DNA of 64,000 bases. Origin: Serpula lacrymans var. lacrymans S7.9. Its lineage: Eukaryota; Basidiomycota; Agaricomycetes; Boletales; Serpulaceae. The stretch lies in the NCBI RefSeq assembly GCF_000218685.1, contig NW_006763291.1, positions 1,582,286 through 1,646,285 on the forward strand. Reading direction: 5' to 3'. Made by a program: the position numbers and the translations under genes. Below, piece by piece: positions 1-12,530 of the stretch. Numbering within the stretch: position 1 is the first letter of the stretch; every line of letters begins with the position of its first letter. The notes under the pieces were generated by a model, which was given only the letters and a program-made list of their open reading frames with translations, was not told the DNA's origin and ran no database searches.

Positions 1-3000
1 CGACCATGAACTTGACGACGCTACGACCGACGTTGTGCCGAACTCGAGTGAAGGCGAAGGGGATCCATTAGGTATTGGTGGTGTTATTGAGTACGCATGT
101 TCGCATCTTCTCTGCCGACTACTGATAAACAAACGTATCACTACAGTCTTTCGAAAATGGATGCACAGTCAAGTCAGTTACTTCAAGCAGCTACGTTAAT
201 TTGAATTAAATCACCTTACACAGAGCTATCTGTCATGATATCATCCAAGTCCTTTGACCCCAAAGCGTTTCTTTCCCTGGCGCATCCGAATGCAACTTAT
301 CAAGATCTTTCCGCTGGTATGTCACATCTGAAGGCGTCAATAGATGCACGGTCAGAGGCTATAAGAGTCCTCGTTGAAGACAACTTTGATCGATTTGTCG
401 CCGTCAAAGCGTCCACCGATGGTATGGGCTTGTTCGTTTAACGTTGCTGCTTAGGGTATTGACTTATATTAGCGTTATATGCGGAGATGCGGGAAGGCTT
501 GTTAGCAGACTCTACTGATTTCGCCACGCAACCATTGGTTGACCAATTGAAGCGTATGCTATCATTACTATCAACCTCTTCATAGCCATAGCTCATTGGT
601 GTATTATAGGTGCTGCTGTCAAGGCAAACCAAGTATTTCTTCCAGTTCTAGAAAATTCTTCAAAAGCCCAGAAACTACGCACCACGTTAGGTGTTTTTGA
701 GCGCTCCAAGTTCTTTTTTAGTCTTCCTACCTCTCTGGTTGAATCTATCCAAGCTGTAAGAATATCTGAATCTGACTTGAACCTATTATGCTCAAGCTCT
801 GAATAGAACCGATACGAGGCGGCCATGCGAGATTACAATAAGGGCAAATTTCTTTTAGAGTCCAGACCTGGTCAAATACTTCCAGTTGGAACAGCCAAGG
901 ATGGAAAACCTTCCCCATCTGTCGTGTTGCAACAGAAGAGAATATTAGAGAAAGTTTGGACAAATGTCGAAAAAGTCATGGGCGAAATGAGGAGTCTTTT
1001 GCTGTCGAAACTTCAAGAACCTAGGCGTGGCGTGGATGATCAGGAGAAGACGATAGAGTGGGTCGTGTCCTACCTTTTCGGTCTGCTGGGAATTGACTGA
1101 CTTTTTGAACTTAGAATCTTGCTGGAATTGAACACTACAGAGGACCCAGTATGGACTTACTTCGATAGCCAGCATAAATACATAGTGGATCAAATGAATA
1201 AAACTTACCATTCAGCGACTTCGCATATACAAGGTATGTTTTTTCATATATATCAAGTTATATATGGGTTTGTAAAATCGTCAACAAAGCTTTACAAGAT
1301 CAATCAACACCAGACATTACAAGTCCTGGCGCTCTGGGTACTGTTCTCGCGACGCAGCTGCAAGCCTGCTTTATAGCTCTAGAGTCAAAGCAGCCTGAAT
1401 TGATTATCGGTAAGACAACGAGGTGTATGTTGCCTGGTTAAACTTACATTGCTTTCAACTAAAGCACAGTCCGGGGGTCACGAAATATGGCAAGCGGTAT
1501 GGGAAATGATCAAGGGAATCTCCGAAGTCATCGTATCAACTCTCCCAAACTTTTGGAAAATAGCTAAGAGCTTTCTAGAGGGAAGGTTCCGCAGAGTGGG
1601 TTATGTCAGAATCTTGTTTGCTTCTGGTCTGATTCCATTTGTAGACCAATAGCAGTTCTGGTAGTCGACGCAGTCCAACACAGTGTCGGCAACTAGCTGT
1701 TGACATTGTGAAGCTTTATGTCTCACTATTATCGGAATTTTTCAAGTTGTCCGACATGGCAGTTATGGCTTCACCCAGCTATACAAACGCAACTCTCCCC
1801 CTTCTTCCTACACACTCTAATTCTATCACAACTGCTCACTTCTTAACGAAAATACTTGGAGAAATACAAGATGGAGTGAATGAAGTGAATGCCATGGAGA
1901 TTCCAGGGGAGGCCAGCTCTAGTCTCAAGAATCTCATGGAAAGTGTAAGGTGGAGATTCGAAGACACGCTTATACAAGCTTGGTTAAGAGGCCAGTGATT
2001 CTCTAGGCACATAACGTGGCGGCTTTGCTCATTCATAACATAGATGCCCGCGTGTTCTATTACCTTGAGGCGTGGATACTTACTCCAGCTGATCCAACCA
2101 CCACTCTATACCTAACGCAGATTGAAACTTTCCAAAGACAAGTCACTACCTCCGCTTTCAAGGTTGCGGGTGGAATAGAACTATCGTCCAGCGTTTCTTC
2201 GTTCAAAACGATGAAACAGAACACTGTCGCACCTGCGTTCATAACCAAGATTTCTAAAGCATTCCTGGACGCGATATATGCTTTTCTAGATGGTCTGGTT
2301 CATCTAGCTTCTGACGACCCGCCTGTTGTAACCGGCAAGAAAGATGGTGTTGCCGACAGCACAACAACCAATGGGGCTAATCCTCTCGAACTTCTTGATA
2401 TATCTCAAGCTGTGCGTCCCTTTTTTCACGTACGAACTTGTAGAAAAAAATACTAAACATGCCCTTTAGGATACGAGGTTATTACTGGTTATTTCGAATT
2501 TCAGCACCCTTTTAACGGCATTGATACCGAACATGATAAATCAATTGGAAAATGCTTTCGGTATCAATGTGGAGGATGATCGACAGGTTCGTCTCTCGTT
2601 TGAGTGACGCATTACCAAAAATTGATCTCGACTATTGCAGACTTTGATGAAAGTCGTACGTGAACTAGATAAAACGCTTTTCGAGAGCTACGTCAAACCG
2701 AAATCAGAGCGAGCCATGAGGATCCTCCGAGGCGGTATCCTAGGCAGCAAGATGGATTGGTACGACACGCCGCAACCATCAGGTATTTTTTTGATAATGA
2801 GAGGGGTTCGCTGCTGATATATATCAAAAACAGAGATAAGACCTTATATGTACGAGGCACTTATGTACCTCGTAGAGATACATGCCCAAGTCAGCCGCAC
2901 TGCTGAAGGGCTACTAGAACGCACTTTTCACTCTTTGGTGGATGACCTCGCTGAGGAAGCTCTGAATTCGTTCCGCCAAGTGAAACGTTTCGGAATGGGG

Positions 3001-3373
3001 GGGATGTTGCGAGTGAGTGCATGAATCAAAAGACCAAATACTCAGAGCGCTTAGTATGACATTCTTATTGCAGGCCACTCTCGAAATCGAATTTATGCAT
3101 CAAACTCTAGCACGCTACGTCACACCGGCTGCCGCCAAGAACTTGTCCGAGTTGTATAATAAGATTTCGCAGGCGTACGCACGACGACCTGGAGATGAAA
3201 ATCTACAAAGCAACTTGGACAGTGTCAAAAAGACGTTGGCCGAGAGTCGTCGCGCTACAGGTATTGAATTCTTGTGCTTCCGGCAGGCGAAAGAGAGAAA
3301 TGGAGGGTCTGGTGGTTCAAAACCGCGGACGAAGGACAGTCGCAGGGAACGTAAAGGGCCTAATGTGACATGA
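1..3373 (+). CDS. SEC5: Exocyst complex component Sec5 (5' end missing)
   Basis: Sec5 is a subunit of the octameric exocyst that tethers secretory vesicles to the plasma membrane at growth sites. The window opens inside an acidic N-terminal exon (bases 1 to about 80). The next exon reads [20 protein letters not shown] and then [15 protein letters not shown], the hallmark start of the fungal Sec5 core. Further exons (about 470-640, 825-1060, 1119-1235, 1708-1970, 2016-2415, 2635-2780, 2835-3015, 3075-3373) carry the helical-rod exocyst repeats. The last exon ends with [13 protein letters not shown] and a basic tail, with TGA at 3371-3373. The introns are short, about 50-60 nt. The gene is convergent with the RMD1-like gene, about 100 bp away. 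Family recognition is firm; individual exon ends are approximate. Confidence 0.88.
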
Positions 3374-3479
3374 TGAAGATACTGTACTCAGAGGCATGAT
3401 TGTAATACCCTATTATGCTTTGCACCCGTATTTATAATGCATGTCGTACACACTAGTATGATATTGTAGGTGGCATTTT

Positions 3480-5473
3480 CTAAGCCATTAGATCCACGAG
3501 GATAGTGATGATACCGAGGACTGTTGTGGAAACGGGAATGGCCCAAACTCAGAGAAAAGGGCTGGGCTAACGATTGAGAAAACTACATACCTATTTCGAT
3601 AGCAATTAGCACGATAACAATCTGTTCCAGACGCTCAGCATGCCGACTCGAGACTGACTCCTTCAGGAGTTGAAGCATATCCTGTAGAACCTGTTCTGCT
3701 TGTGAGCCAACTAGTCGGTGTTAAGGCGCAAGATGATTCACCTCAACACGTGTGTTCAGCAGATTGATGCGCTGAGGAATCTCTAAATAGCTGCGGGCAG
3801 CATCGTACAGTGGTTGAAGATCTGGGTAGCTCTGTAGTAAGACAGGTAAGCTGAAGACACCCAAAACAGCGGCCTGTGTATCTTACCCAAAATACTTCCT
3901 AAAGGTGGTATTATCTAGACAAGCGAAAGTTATTATGACCTATGAGGTACTTACCGGTGAATCTAGTACAGACCCGACAGAGTTTATATTTGTTCGTAGC
4001 AAGAATAGCTCTCCAATCTTCTGCATGATTTCTTTTTGAAAGAAAGCGTCAGAGCGTGTGGAAGAGAGGTAGATTGTATATATACCTTTATGTGGCATCC
4101 CAATTTTACCTGTTTCACTTATAATTTCAGGAATATCTTTCGTATCTTCTATAGTTGATGATATTAGCTCTTCGAACTGTCAAATTGTCAGTGTCAAATA
4201 TCAGTGAATCAAAGGATGAAGAAGAGTGAGGTACAAGAGATATTTTCACTGATTGTGACAAGGCATGCGATAGTGATAGTTTCGTCCTGGAATAGCATGA
4301 AAACTCTAAGTGAAAAAAATTCGACAAATGAAAAAAGAGTGCATACATGTAGCTGGATCCTTTCCGTAAGGTGATGACGTCGTTATAAATGCTGGTCTGC
4401 TCGTCACAAAAGATCGAGTAGGACTGAATGTAAAGACTCACCGACTATAATTTGCATAATAGTAATTTAGATCTTCCATTTCTATGTCCTCGGATGCTGC
4501 AAGAGACGTCAAGATAGAATTATGAGAGGGTAGATTTGAAACTACCTAATTTTTCTACTTCAAACCGTTTTCTATAGCAATTACATCACAATTACATCAT
4601 AACGATTCTTGTTAACGGTCCACGATAAACTCACATGGAGGAAAGGAAACGCTTCTCCTGAGCTTCGGTCATCCCCCAGATTACGACGGTTCCATAATCA
4701 AAGACAAATATCTCTGCTTCCGTATGGGTAGTATCGAACCTACTTTTCTTCCTTTTTGCGATGGCATTTCCATCTTCGGCCTCGACAGAAGGATTCAGTT
4801 CAGAAATACCAAGGAGATCTGCAGTATGATTCTGAGGCTTTGAGCGTGACTGACGTGCCTCTTGGCCTGCGGCCTCGTAAACGTAGGGTGTGTAGAGGGC
4901 CTCGTCGATCAACTTTGGGTCTGTGTGGTACGATGTTTTCCGCGCATTAAAGAATTTCATCAACTCGTGGAGACGGTAAGAGCTGTAGCAAAAGCGTTAG
5001 CAAGACGACCATTGAGAGAACCCGTTTATATTATGAAACCACCTCGCTGTCGCATAAGCTGTAACCCTAGGCAATGACTTGGCTTTCTTTTTAGTCAATC
5101 TCAAGGCGTCTCTGCGAGCTGTTCCCTGAGGTATCAGCGATATCTGATTGTAAACCTGGTGGTGAACGCGACATATAAGCCATCTAGAAAGGATCCTCGA
5201 CGAATACCAGCGCACCTCGACGTCATCCTGCTCAGCCTCCTCCTCCTCTTCCTCCTCCTCATCGTCCCCTTCATCGCTATCACCCGCTGTGCCGTGACCT
5301 CCCTCAGATTCCGGGACCTCCAAGATAACATTGTCTATGGGTAACGCAGGCTGCTCAGGAAGGACTTTGAGCTTGCCCGCAACCTTTGTGGACCTGTTGG
5401 CACCTCGAGCTTTTGGCTCCTGGGGGGCACCAAGTCTGGGGTTTTGCTTCTGAGATGGCTGGTCTGGTGGCAT
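3480..5473 (-). CDS. RMD1/DUF155 (RMND1-like) family protein
   Basis: Members of this family include yeast Rmd1, fission yeast Sad1-interacting factors and mitochondrial RMND1. Their roles lie in meiotic nuclear division or mitochondrial translation, and the biochemical activity is not settled. The start at 5473 gives a disordered N-terminus with a long acidic run. It is followed by LPRVTAYATA, which splices to SSYRLHELMKFFNARKTSY. The 4631-4963 exon contains AEIFVFDYGTVVIWGMTEAQ and EKRFL, the DUF155 signature. The C-terminal exons read YLEIPQRINLLNTRVE, LLKESVSSRHAERLEQIV and a hydrophobic tail that splices to VLGIITILVDLMA, with a stop at 3480-3482. This tail is the usual DUF155 terminal membrane anchor. 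There are several introns of about 50-60 nt. Cellular location cannot be decided from sequence alone. Confidence 0.85.
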
Positions 5474-6512
5474 ATCTGTAGTATTTATGGTCTCAAGACG
5501 TGAGTGCAGAACCTAAGCCAGTTTCAAGTTTCGGTAACAGGCAAAGAATGGTTTTCCCCGAGCCGCGGCAGGATGGTCGACACTCAGCGAACGTGGTGTG
5601 CGCACGTGACCGTATGAATCCCGCCTTCGCCAGAGTCTCAGCCTGACTGCATCCTTTCCAGTGTCCGCAGTGGGAGAAACATCTTGTTTGCACTCAGGGT
5701 AGATGCTGATGAGAATACTGCACAAGGGTAACTGTGACAGCTCGCGTCCTTTGCCTTGTGTGCTTACTATGCCATACATAATCATAATCTATACTGACTG
5801 GAATAATTCTCACAGCAGTCTGAATGCTCACATTCACTGGAAGGACGACCCACGATGCGGGCAAGCCTTTCTTGGGGACTTGTTCTCGCGCTGACGCTAC
5901 CGCGCACATGCACTTGGAAACTCAGATGTCATGGTGAGCGTCTATCTTCGACTGCACCCTCACTTTTGTCTCACCAGTGTTCCAAAGCTGACTTGGCGCG
6001 CTGGCTTTCAGTTTGCTGGTAACATTTCGTAGGGCCTCGGAGCTAACGAGAGCAAAATTTGCTCATATCTCCCCGGCCCGTTCGCGAGAAAGCCTACAGG
6101 GTGCTCAGTACCTTGGTCCACAATTGTTTAAAGGCCGGACGCTACATTTACTCCTTTTGAACACGCCATCAGTGCAGTGACATCGCGGTAAGCCCTCGAT
6201 TTATTCATAGACAACGCTGGAGAAAAGACTAATAAAATCATATCATTACTTTTTACTATTCACCGCGGAGAACGACTGAGAAATCATTCCCATCACAACT
6301 CAATTGGACTTTCACGTAAAGCTCGTGAGGCCATTCGACCGAGTCCTTCCCAAAAACTGATGTTTGCCCTTATCTCTATGCGGACGACGCAAGGAAGATG
6401 GTCAGATCAACTCTTTTGTTACTGTTATCTAGCAGTTCTCCGTCATTCTAACGCCTGACTTTGTAAAAAATAATGCAATACAGTGCTTGACATAAAAGGA
6501 GTCAGAAGATAG
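5474..6512. other. Intergenic, upstream of RMD1-like gene
   Basis: About 1 kb lies between the RMD1-like start codon and the TBP-like relic. Only short frames occur, and none has family similarity I can recognise. It presumably holds the RMD1 promoter. No tRNA, repeat array or transposon end was seen. Confidence 0.5.
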
Positions 6513-7290
6513 TCCTACTACAGTTTTTCCAAGGATCCTCCGTGTGCGGCCCGCTAGTAACCTTGATGTGCAAGAAGTACTTCTCTATATCGCCATATCT
6601 CTTCGAAACCACTGCTTCTCGATCACTGCGACCACCCTTTCTCCTCCACCTTCACTTGAGCCAGCATTCTCGACCTCCTTCTTTTAGGACCGACGCCGCC
6701 GAGCTGCTTAATGTAGCAGGGTCACTGCCGTACAAACCCAGCGCATTTGCCGCTATCATCCGACGCATAGATTGTTCCTTTCTATTTTTTTCGTTGAGTA
6801 TTGGGAGTGACAGTCATAGCCAATGGTGCAGCCAGCGTTGTCTTCCACATTCACAGGGGCGACATGTGAGGCTCGTAATTACTCTTTGCATGGCCCCGCG
6901 AGAAAGGATTAGCACGAGGAGATGCCATAACGAGGTTTATGAGTTCTTACCCTCTCTGGGAATTTTACCAGTCCAGGACAGCATTTACGTACGAAATTGC
7001 TTGTTTTGTCAAACTTCTCCGGAAACGATTGAACTCCTTAGACACGATCTGAGACTAAGATTAGCATGTGTAGATACACTACACCAGGGTCCTGAAAACA
7101 GGCAAGGTACCCACAATGGATCGGAAAACGTTGGACAAGGCGGTCCTGCCCGAGTTTCGGATATAAGTTTAAACAACATTATAGCGACGGATTAGCTCAT
7201 ACATTCCTTTTACCTACAGTACGATTCAGCAAAGAACCCCGATCCAGCAACCAGTCCGATGGGGATTGAATAAAATAAACAAGCATCGAC
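6513..7290 (+). pseudogene. Decayed TATA-binding protein (TBP)-like gene
   Basis: Pieces of the two-repeat TBP core occur in order. VTLMCK (6557-6574) fits the VNLGCK segment of repeat 1. After a plausible intron (6577-6687, GTACTT...TTTTAG) comes TDAAELLNVAGSLPYKPSAF followed by AAIIRRI. This aligns without a gap to the segment that ends YNPKRFAAVIMRI in TBP. VTVIANGAASVV follows in a different frame, about 6807-6860. GGPARVSDISLNNIIAT (7139-7189) matches the GFPAKFLDFKIQNMVGS segment that opens repeat 2. LQYDSAKNPDPA follows where HQQFSSYEPELF is expected. A frame change near 6795 and an in-frame TAG at 7193-7195 argue for a relic. No convincing end of repeat 2 was found. Similarity was judged from memory of the family, so a profile search is needed to settle it. 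Confidence 0.5.
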
Positions 7291-9820
7291 GTAATATGAT
7301 CAACGATGGCCGCATCACTAACCGTCAAGTATCTCAGCACCGCGCTCCCAGGAGATGTAGCATTGGCCGCGGGTGAGAAAACACCGCTGTATGGAACCGT
7401 GAGCAGGAACATATGAAAACGACATCCATCTAAATGTATACATACCGCCGCTCGATACCTTACCATGCGAAGTGATAGATCCAACACCCCTAGCGGAGCT
7501 GCCATATATTTGCGCCTATCTAAGAAAGCTACTTCGGCCGTACTTCTGCAGAAATGTTTTATTCCGACATCGATGTGGTAACATCGGAATGGTACTTGTT
7601 CGGAGCAAATAACCATATTTCTTCCACTTCGTCGCTATAGGAGCTTCTTTAGGTATGTATCTTATCGGTTCAACCAAGTGCACGAGGGAGTTAAAATCCA
7701 TTCTTAATCAGAATTTGCGAAAGAATTAAGACGCTTGTAGTCGCTAATCAATAAACCTGGGAATAATGAGAGTTCTTCTTCGTCAGTTACGATAAACAAA
7801 TTGAGTATTTACCTGCGAACAGAGTTCCCGCGGATCTGCTTAAAGGTGAGTCCCTGGGTATTTGGTTGCATAATATATACACCTCTGAGCTAGAACTGCC
7901 TTCCTCCCTGGTTCCGTGAAAAACTGTCATTCATCGGAATGACAGTTGAATGAATGCATAGCCGTACCTAACTCAGACCTGCATCATTCCAATTCAGTCT
8001 TCCTAGCCTAATATGATACCCCTTATGTGCAGAAGGAATGCGTCCAGACTTCATATGCGGAAATTAATGCGTTCTCAGTGTTCTGTTGCCTTCCGTGTGT
8101 ATAGTCAGCGAAAAACCAAAAGAGTCGTCGATAGAGGATCATAGTCGGCGGGGCTAAGCCTTAGGCTTTGGAGATGCAATAATGTTTCGCACGTTCGAAC
8201 ATATGCCTCTAATCGTTCCAGCCCCTTGGTCTTCCCTCCGCGGATATGCTTTGTTACAAGAAGACCCCCGTCTCCTATTGTCGGTATGCTGAGGTTGTCA
8301 TGTGGCCCACACGAAAATTTCTGAGATGTAGTAATATCAGTAAACAAAGTTTCAACCTGATGTACTCATACCACAACATGTGACAACGAAAATTCGGTCT
8401 TCCCTATTCATGTCTGTAGGTTGACTGCGCGGGTGTGTAATAATTCTTTTTGGGAAAGAAACCTGAAGATGCTGGACTTGTGGAGTCCGGTAGTTGGAGC
8501 GTGTAGTGGCCCTTTGGCATGATGATGACCTATCTTGATAAATCATCTCTGTCGGCCGCCATAAGATCTTCCAGGCGCCTGCTAGTGCGGGGTATTCGTC
8601 ATGTAGATGCTGACAGCGTGGCTTTACCGAAACGGGCTCTGCGTATTGCTATGTAGTAAGATCACAGTTAAGGTTTTCACTCAGCGTGTAACTCAGTTTT
8701 ACAATGACAAGAGTGCGTGAGCGAGAGTATATCATAGATCTTGGAAGTATTTTGGAGGAAAAATTTGCCGCTTCAACGCAAATATATCAAAATGTGGAAA
8801 GTGTGGGGTAAACAAACTGGTAGAACACACCTATTCATGCCAGTGTTGAGCATGATCTACCCAGGGTCCAATACAACTAAACCTAAAACTAAGTTGACAA
8901 GAACATGTAAATAGAAAGAGAATGGGTCGGGTGCAGACGTACGGGTTACGGGTACTTCTGAAATCAGGTGCCAGCGGGGTCATCGCGTAAACGAAGGTCT
9001 GCGGGGTAAAATCAATGCAAAACGCGATGATTATACACTTAAATATCAAAGAAGAGCCAGTAGCAGCGATGTGGTATCAAGAAGAGTATGCAGCTTAGTG
9101 GAAGATGATGTCGGAAATTTGCAGTGTGTTTCGCGCGGGATGTGAGGCTTAGGTATCCATGTATGCGATCCTATTCAGTTAAAAAAAAACGCTGTCTGAA
9201 CGCAGCTGAGACAAAAGACACGACATCCATCACCGGCCGCCTAACTGAAAAGAAAGAAGAGAGTAGTAAGAAGTGAAACTTTGAATGCATAATGGTCCCT
9301 TTGAAAGATGAGAAGGGACGCGCGGGAGGTCACGTTACCCGGACGATAATACACATGACCAGCGCGCTGCAGCGCTGCAGGTCGAGATGCAGGACGGACC
9401 GGCTGAGAGTCACGACAAATGTACAGGACAGCCTGCATACACAACACGGAATCAACATACAGCACATATACATATCGCAAACAACTAGTCCATGCAAATC
9501 CATCTAACAGTGTCCGGGGGATCTATGTACATGTGGTGTGCAGAAGCAATTCCAGGGAATGTCACTGGTCCAAATGCAAGCGTCAAAGCAGACTGTAAAC
9601 CATGACATGACAGCGAATCGAACTTTTAAAATACTTTACACTAGTCCGCCGTGTGACCATCTAGTAATGTGCATGACGAGAGAATGAAGTTTTTCAGCCA
9701 TCGACACCGCAAGACTGGGTATGCGCGAAACACGACAATCGTATCTGAGTCTCTGCTTCGAAATAATCACATTTGTGCTTACCTTGCATGAGTGACTCAG
9801 ACGTGCCAATGATATCGAGG
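7291..9820. other. Gene-poor stretch
   Basis: About 2.5 kb without a supportable gene. Frames on both strands are short, stop-rich and lack recognisable motifs. A perfect 11-bp hairpin lies at 7922-7947, and a short CGCTGCAG duplication near 9366-9381. There is no LTR, transposase or RNA gene that I can see. It may hold further decayed sequence like the TBP-like relic beside it. Confidence 0.45.
7922..7947. repeat. Perfect 11-bp inverted repeat (hairpin)
   Basis: AACTGTCATTC and its exact reverse complement are separated by the four bases ATCG. It lies in gene-free sequence and its function is unknown. Confidence 0.6.
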
Positions 9821-11235
9821 TCAGTAACAGGGGAAATTTGAACCCTCTCGTTTCTCGTGCTTCTGCAAAGCGACGATATCGATCACCGTGGTCAAATTTT
9901 GAGATGAGAATCGTTGCAGAAATTGCTCATCGATGGGATCCCGTCTAGGATAGGCAAGGGTTTTGAGATATTCTAAAGGTACTAGTTGATCGGACAAGTG
10001 AGGATGATTCAGCCTCGGACTAGGTGTCGTGGCAATTGATGATGGCGAAGAACGAGGATGAGATAGATGAGAAGGCTGGGGAGAAGGTGGACTAGAATAA
10101 TAATATAAAGGCGACGCATTGCGGCATTGGGCCATATGGGGACTCGTAAATGGTGTTGTGGGTTGATAGATTACAGCATTGGCGTTAGAGGGGTGAATGG
10201 TGCCGAAATAATCGGTAGTTGATGGCAAGGAGTATGCTGTCTTACGGCGTAACAAAGGTTCACAATCTGGCATGTTCGATTTTTCCGAGACAGGAAAGCG
10301 AGTGTAGGAAGGCATGGGTGGCGTGGACGAGCCAGTGCCGCAAAATGTGGACTCAGAAATAAGCCCAGTGGTGGGTACAATGCCCTCCATCAGGGCCTGA
10401 GAGGCCGGCTTTGCCGTGGCTGATTTCGAAGAATCGTCATCCCGTCGAGGCTTAGCTGCCCGGGCACTTCGGAACCATCCTTCAGGAACGGGAACTCCAG
10501 TGACCCCGGGTACGTCGTCTATGGTGTTAAGCTGCTGGAGTTTCTGTTGGCTGAAATACGCGGCTACAGTGTTGCTGTACTCAGCATCCGTACCAACAAT
10601 CATTTCACACACACACATACTGAGGTGCCATTTTCGGGTAACACCACGAGGCTGGTCAGGAGGTAACGAGACACGAACGCTGTAAGTCTGTTTGATGAGT
10701 CTCTCAGAGTCGCTTGATGCCCGGGATCGTGGTGTGGGGTACATGCTGTGAGAATCAGGGGGTCACTGACCTGCGATAGAGCATGAACGCTAGGACGTAC
10801 CTCATCATTTGTGCCCATGGAGTTGCAGGATTATTGGGATCGTCGTTGATGTCACTTTCCTTTTGGTGATAAAAAAGAAACTCCTATAAAAAGGTTAGAC
10901 CTGCCGCAAGAAACATGATTCGAAATATTTACATCGCGCACTCTACTTGGGCCCCAGCCCATGCCGTCTGTCCTACAAAGATAATCAGAGGTTTATAAAC
11001 ATTATATTGTCAAAGGGGGGACGACCTACCATCGTTCCATGCCCAGCCCTGTCGCTTCAGAGTTGGCGCTACGCTCTTCCCATACATACACATTACCGGG
11101 AATTATAGATCGCCGTTCTTCGGCGTCCAGACGGCGGGTGATAAGAGGCAAGGCGTTCCTCGCCACAGCATAAAAGACGTGAATGGCATCTCTCGTAGAA
11201 CGAATACGGACATTCTGCAGAGTTGGTCGTTGCAT
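9821..11235 (-). CDS. Gti1/Pac2 (WOPR) family transcription factor
   Basis: WOPR proteins such as Gti1, Pac2, Wor1 and Ros1 bind DNA and act as switches for morphology, mating or sporulation in fungi. The ATG at 11233-11235 starts the first exon, which reads RIRSTRDAIHVFYAVARNAL, then RRLDAEERRSIIPGNVYVWE and GMERW. A small second exon (about 10935-10975) supplies TDGMGWGPSRVRD and the third supplies EFLFYHQKE. Together these give the WTDG...W.PSRV.  ..FL.Y core of WOPRa. The long last exon contains SERLIKQTYSVRV and RKWHLSMC (WOPRb), then a disordered Ser/Pro/Thr-rich tail of about 240 residues. Long gene-free flanks on both sides (about 2.5 kb and 1.3 kb) would suit a heavily regulated gene; that is inference. 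The 3' end could include a further small exon. Confidence 0.85.
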
Positions 11236-12530
11236 GTTTAGGACGGGGGAGTGCCGGCGGAGGACAAGGGGAGAGGTACCAATGCAATATATATACTTAT
11301 GATGGTCTTGCCTGGAAGTCCGAGAGTGGGACTAGGGACGTGTACGAATCCAGCAAACCACATGTATAATTTGGGAAACCTTGTCTCCTGTGATCGGATG
11401 CACCTCACTGAGATAGCTCTGAATCAGACTCCGGCTCATGCGGACGCCGCTTTGGCTTTTTACATACCATTCAGCAACTCCGCAGAAACTATTAATAATA
11501 CACGTACGAAAATGTTCCTCATATCAAAAAGACTTCACGGTTGTCGCCGGAGTAAAATCGACGAAGAATACGCTCGAAGCCGCGAAGGTTTATGATTCCC
11601 CGAAATTTCAATGCCCGTGGCACGGGAACACCCCGAACGTTGTCTGTACTTCCTTGATGCCATTCACGTAGTCTAGCCGTACCGTGACAGCTGGAAGTCA
11701 CCAGATCGTTGCTAGTGAAAAGCAAAAAAGATCCTTTGCAACGACTATAGGCTTCAGCTTGCTAAAAATTCAACGAAAGAGATAAACTAACAAAGTATTA
11801 GAAATCGTAATCCGCGGCGTGCGAGGAGGGAGTGTGATAGACAAGATATCTCCCATGACTCCACACGCGACATGCATCATTTACGAGATAATTGATCTAC
11901 TTTACTAGGAGGGCGTATTGTCGTCAGTATGATCAGTCATAGAGAACGCAATGTGCTACTTGCCAGGGAAGGACCGGATAATTGGAGGGCCCAGAATGCA
12001 CTGGAGCCATCCGCCTGCGCCAAATCATAGGTATCAAATCACCCTATAATTAAGATACTAATCTCCGAAGTCAGCATGTACATACGGTTTGGCTCGCCCT
12101 GAGCTCGAGGGATTCATTTGTCTATACTATAGGAGCCTTCGATTCGATATCTCCAAGGGGAATACAAGATCCGGCATGTAGGCGGCTGGGTTTGTGGCAT
12201 GCGTCGAGGAATGTCTGCGAGACTCGAGGGAAAGCAATAGCGCAAAGAACGATGACCGTGTGAACGCGTAACTTTGAGATGTCCATCACCGTTGTCTTTC
12301 GTAACATGTATCGATACAGCAAAACTGGATCCCTCTTGAGAAACTTCTGTAGCACTGAATACCCGATTGACACGGTGCGATGATGGCATCGGCAAATTCA
12401 TAAAGAGTCTCAGGGTTTTGCTTGGCCGCCCTGATGTATTGAATAGACTTTTCGAGGTTATTAGAATCAATAAGCGGGGCTCAGGATACGCAAATAAAAA
12501 TATATAGATACATATGTAGATATTAAGGAT
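11236..12530. other. Intergenic, upstream of WOPR gene
   Basis: About 1.3 kb between the WOPR start codon and the end of the DNAJC11-like gene. Only short frames without recognisable motifs were found on either strand. It presumably holds the WOPR promoter. Confidence 0.5.

Noticed and set aside
3259..3284. GT...AG pair inside the last SEC5 exon that could be an intron
   Set aside because: Only 26 nt, too short for a spliceosomal intron here, and the unspliced frame keeps the conserved IEFLCFRQ segment.
7299..7370. Frame MAASLTVKYLSTALPGDVAL resembling the end of a hotdog-fold thioesterase strand
   Set aside because: Only about 20 residues match and neither the active-site helix nor the C-terminal strands are present in any frame nearby. 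Treated as chance.
7197..7616. 139-residue minus-strand frame in the gene-poor region
   Set aside because: No recognisable domain, odd composition, and it overlaps the decayed TBP-like gene on the other strand.
12114..12470. 118-residue minus-strand frame between the WOPR and DNAJC11-like genes
   Set aside because: No motif, overlapping alternative frames of similar length, and no promoter or splice support.
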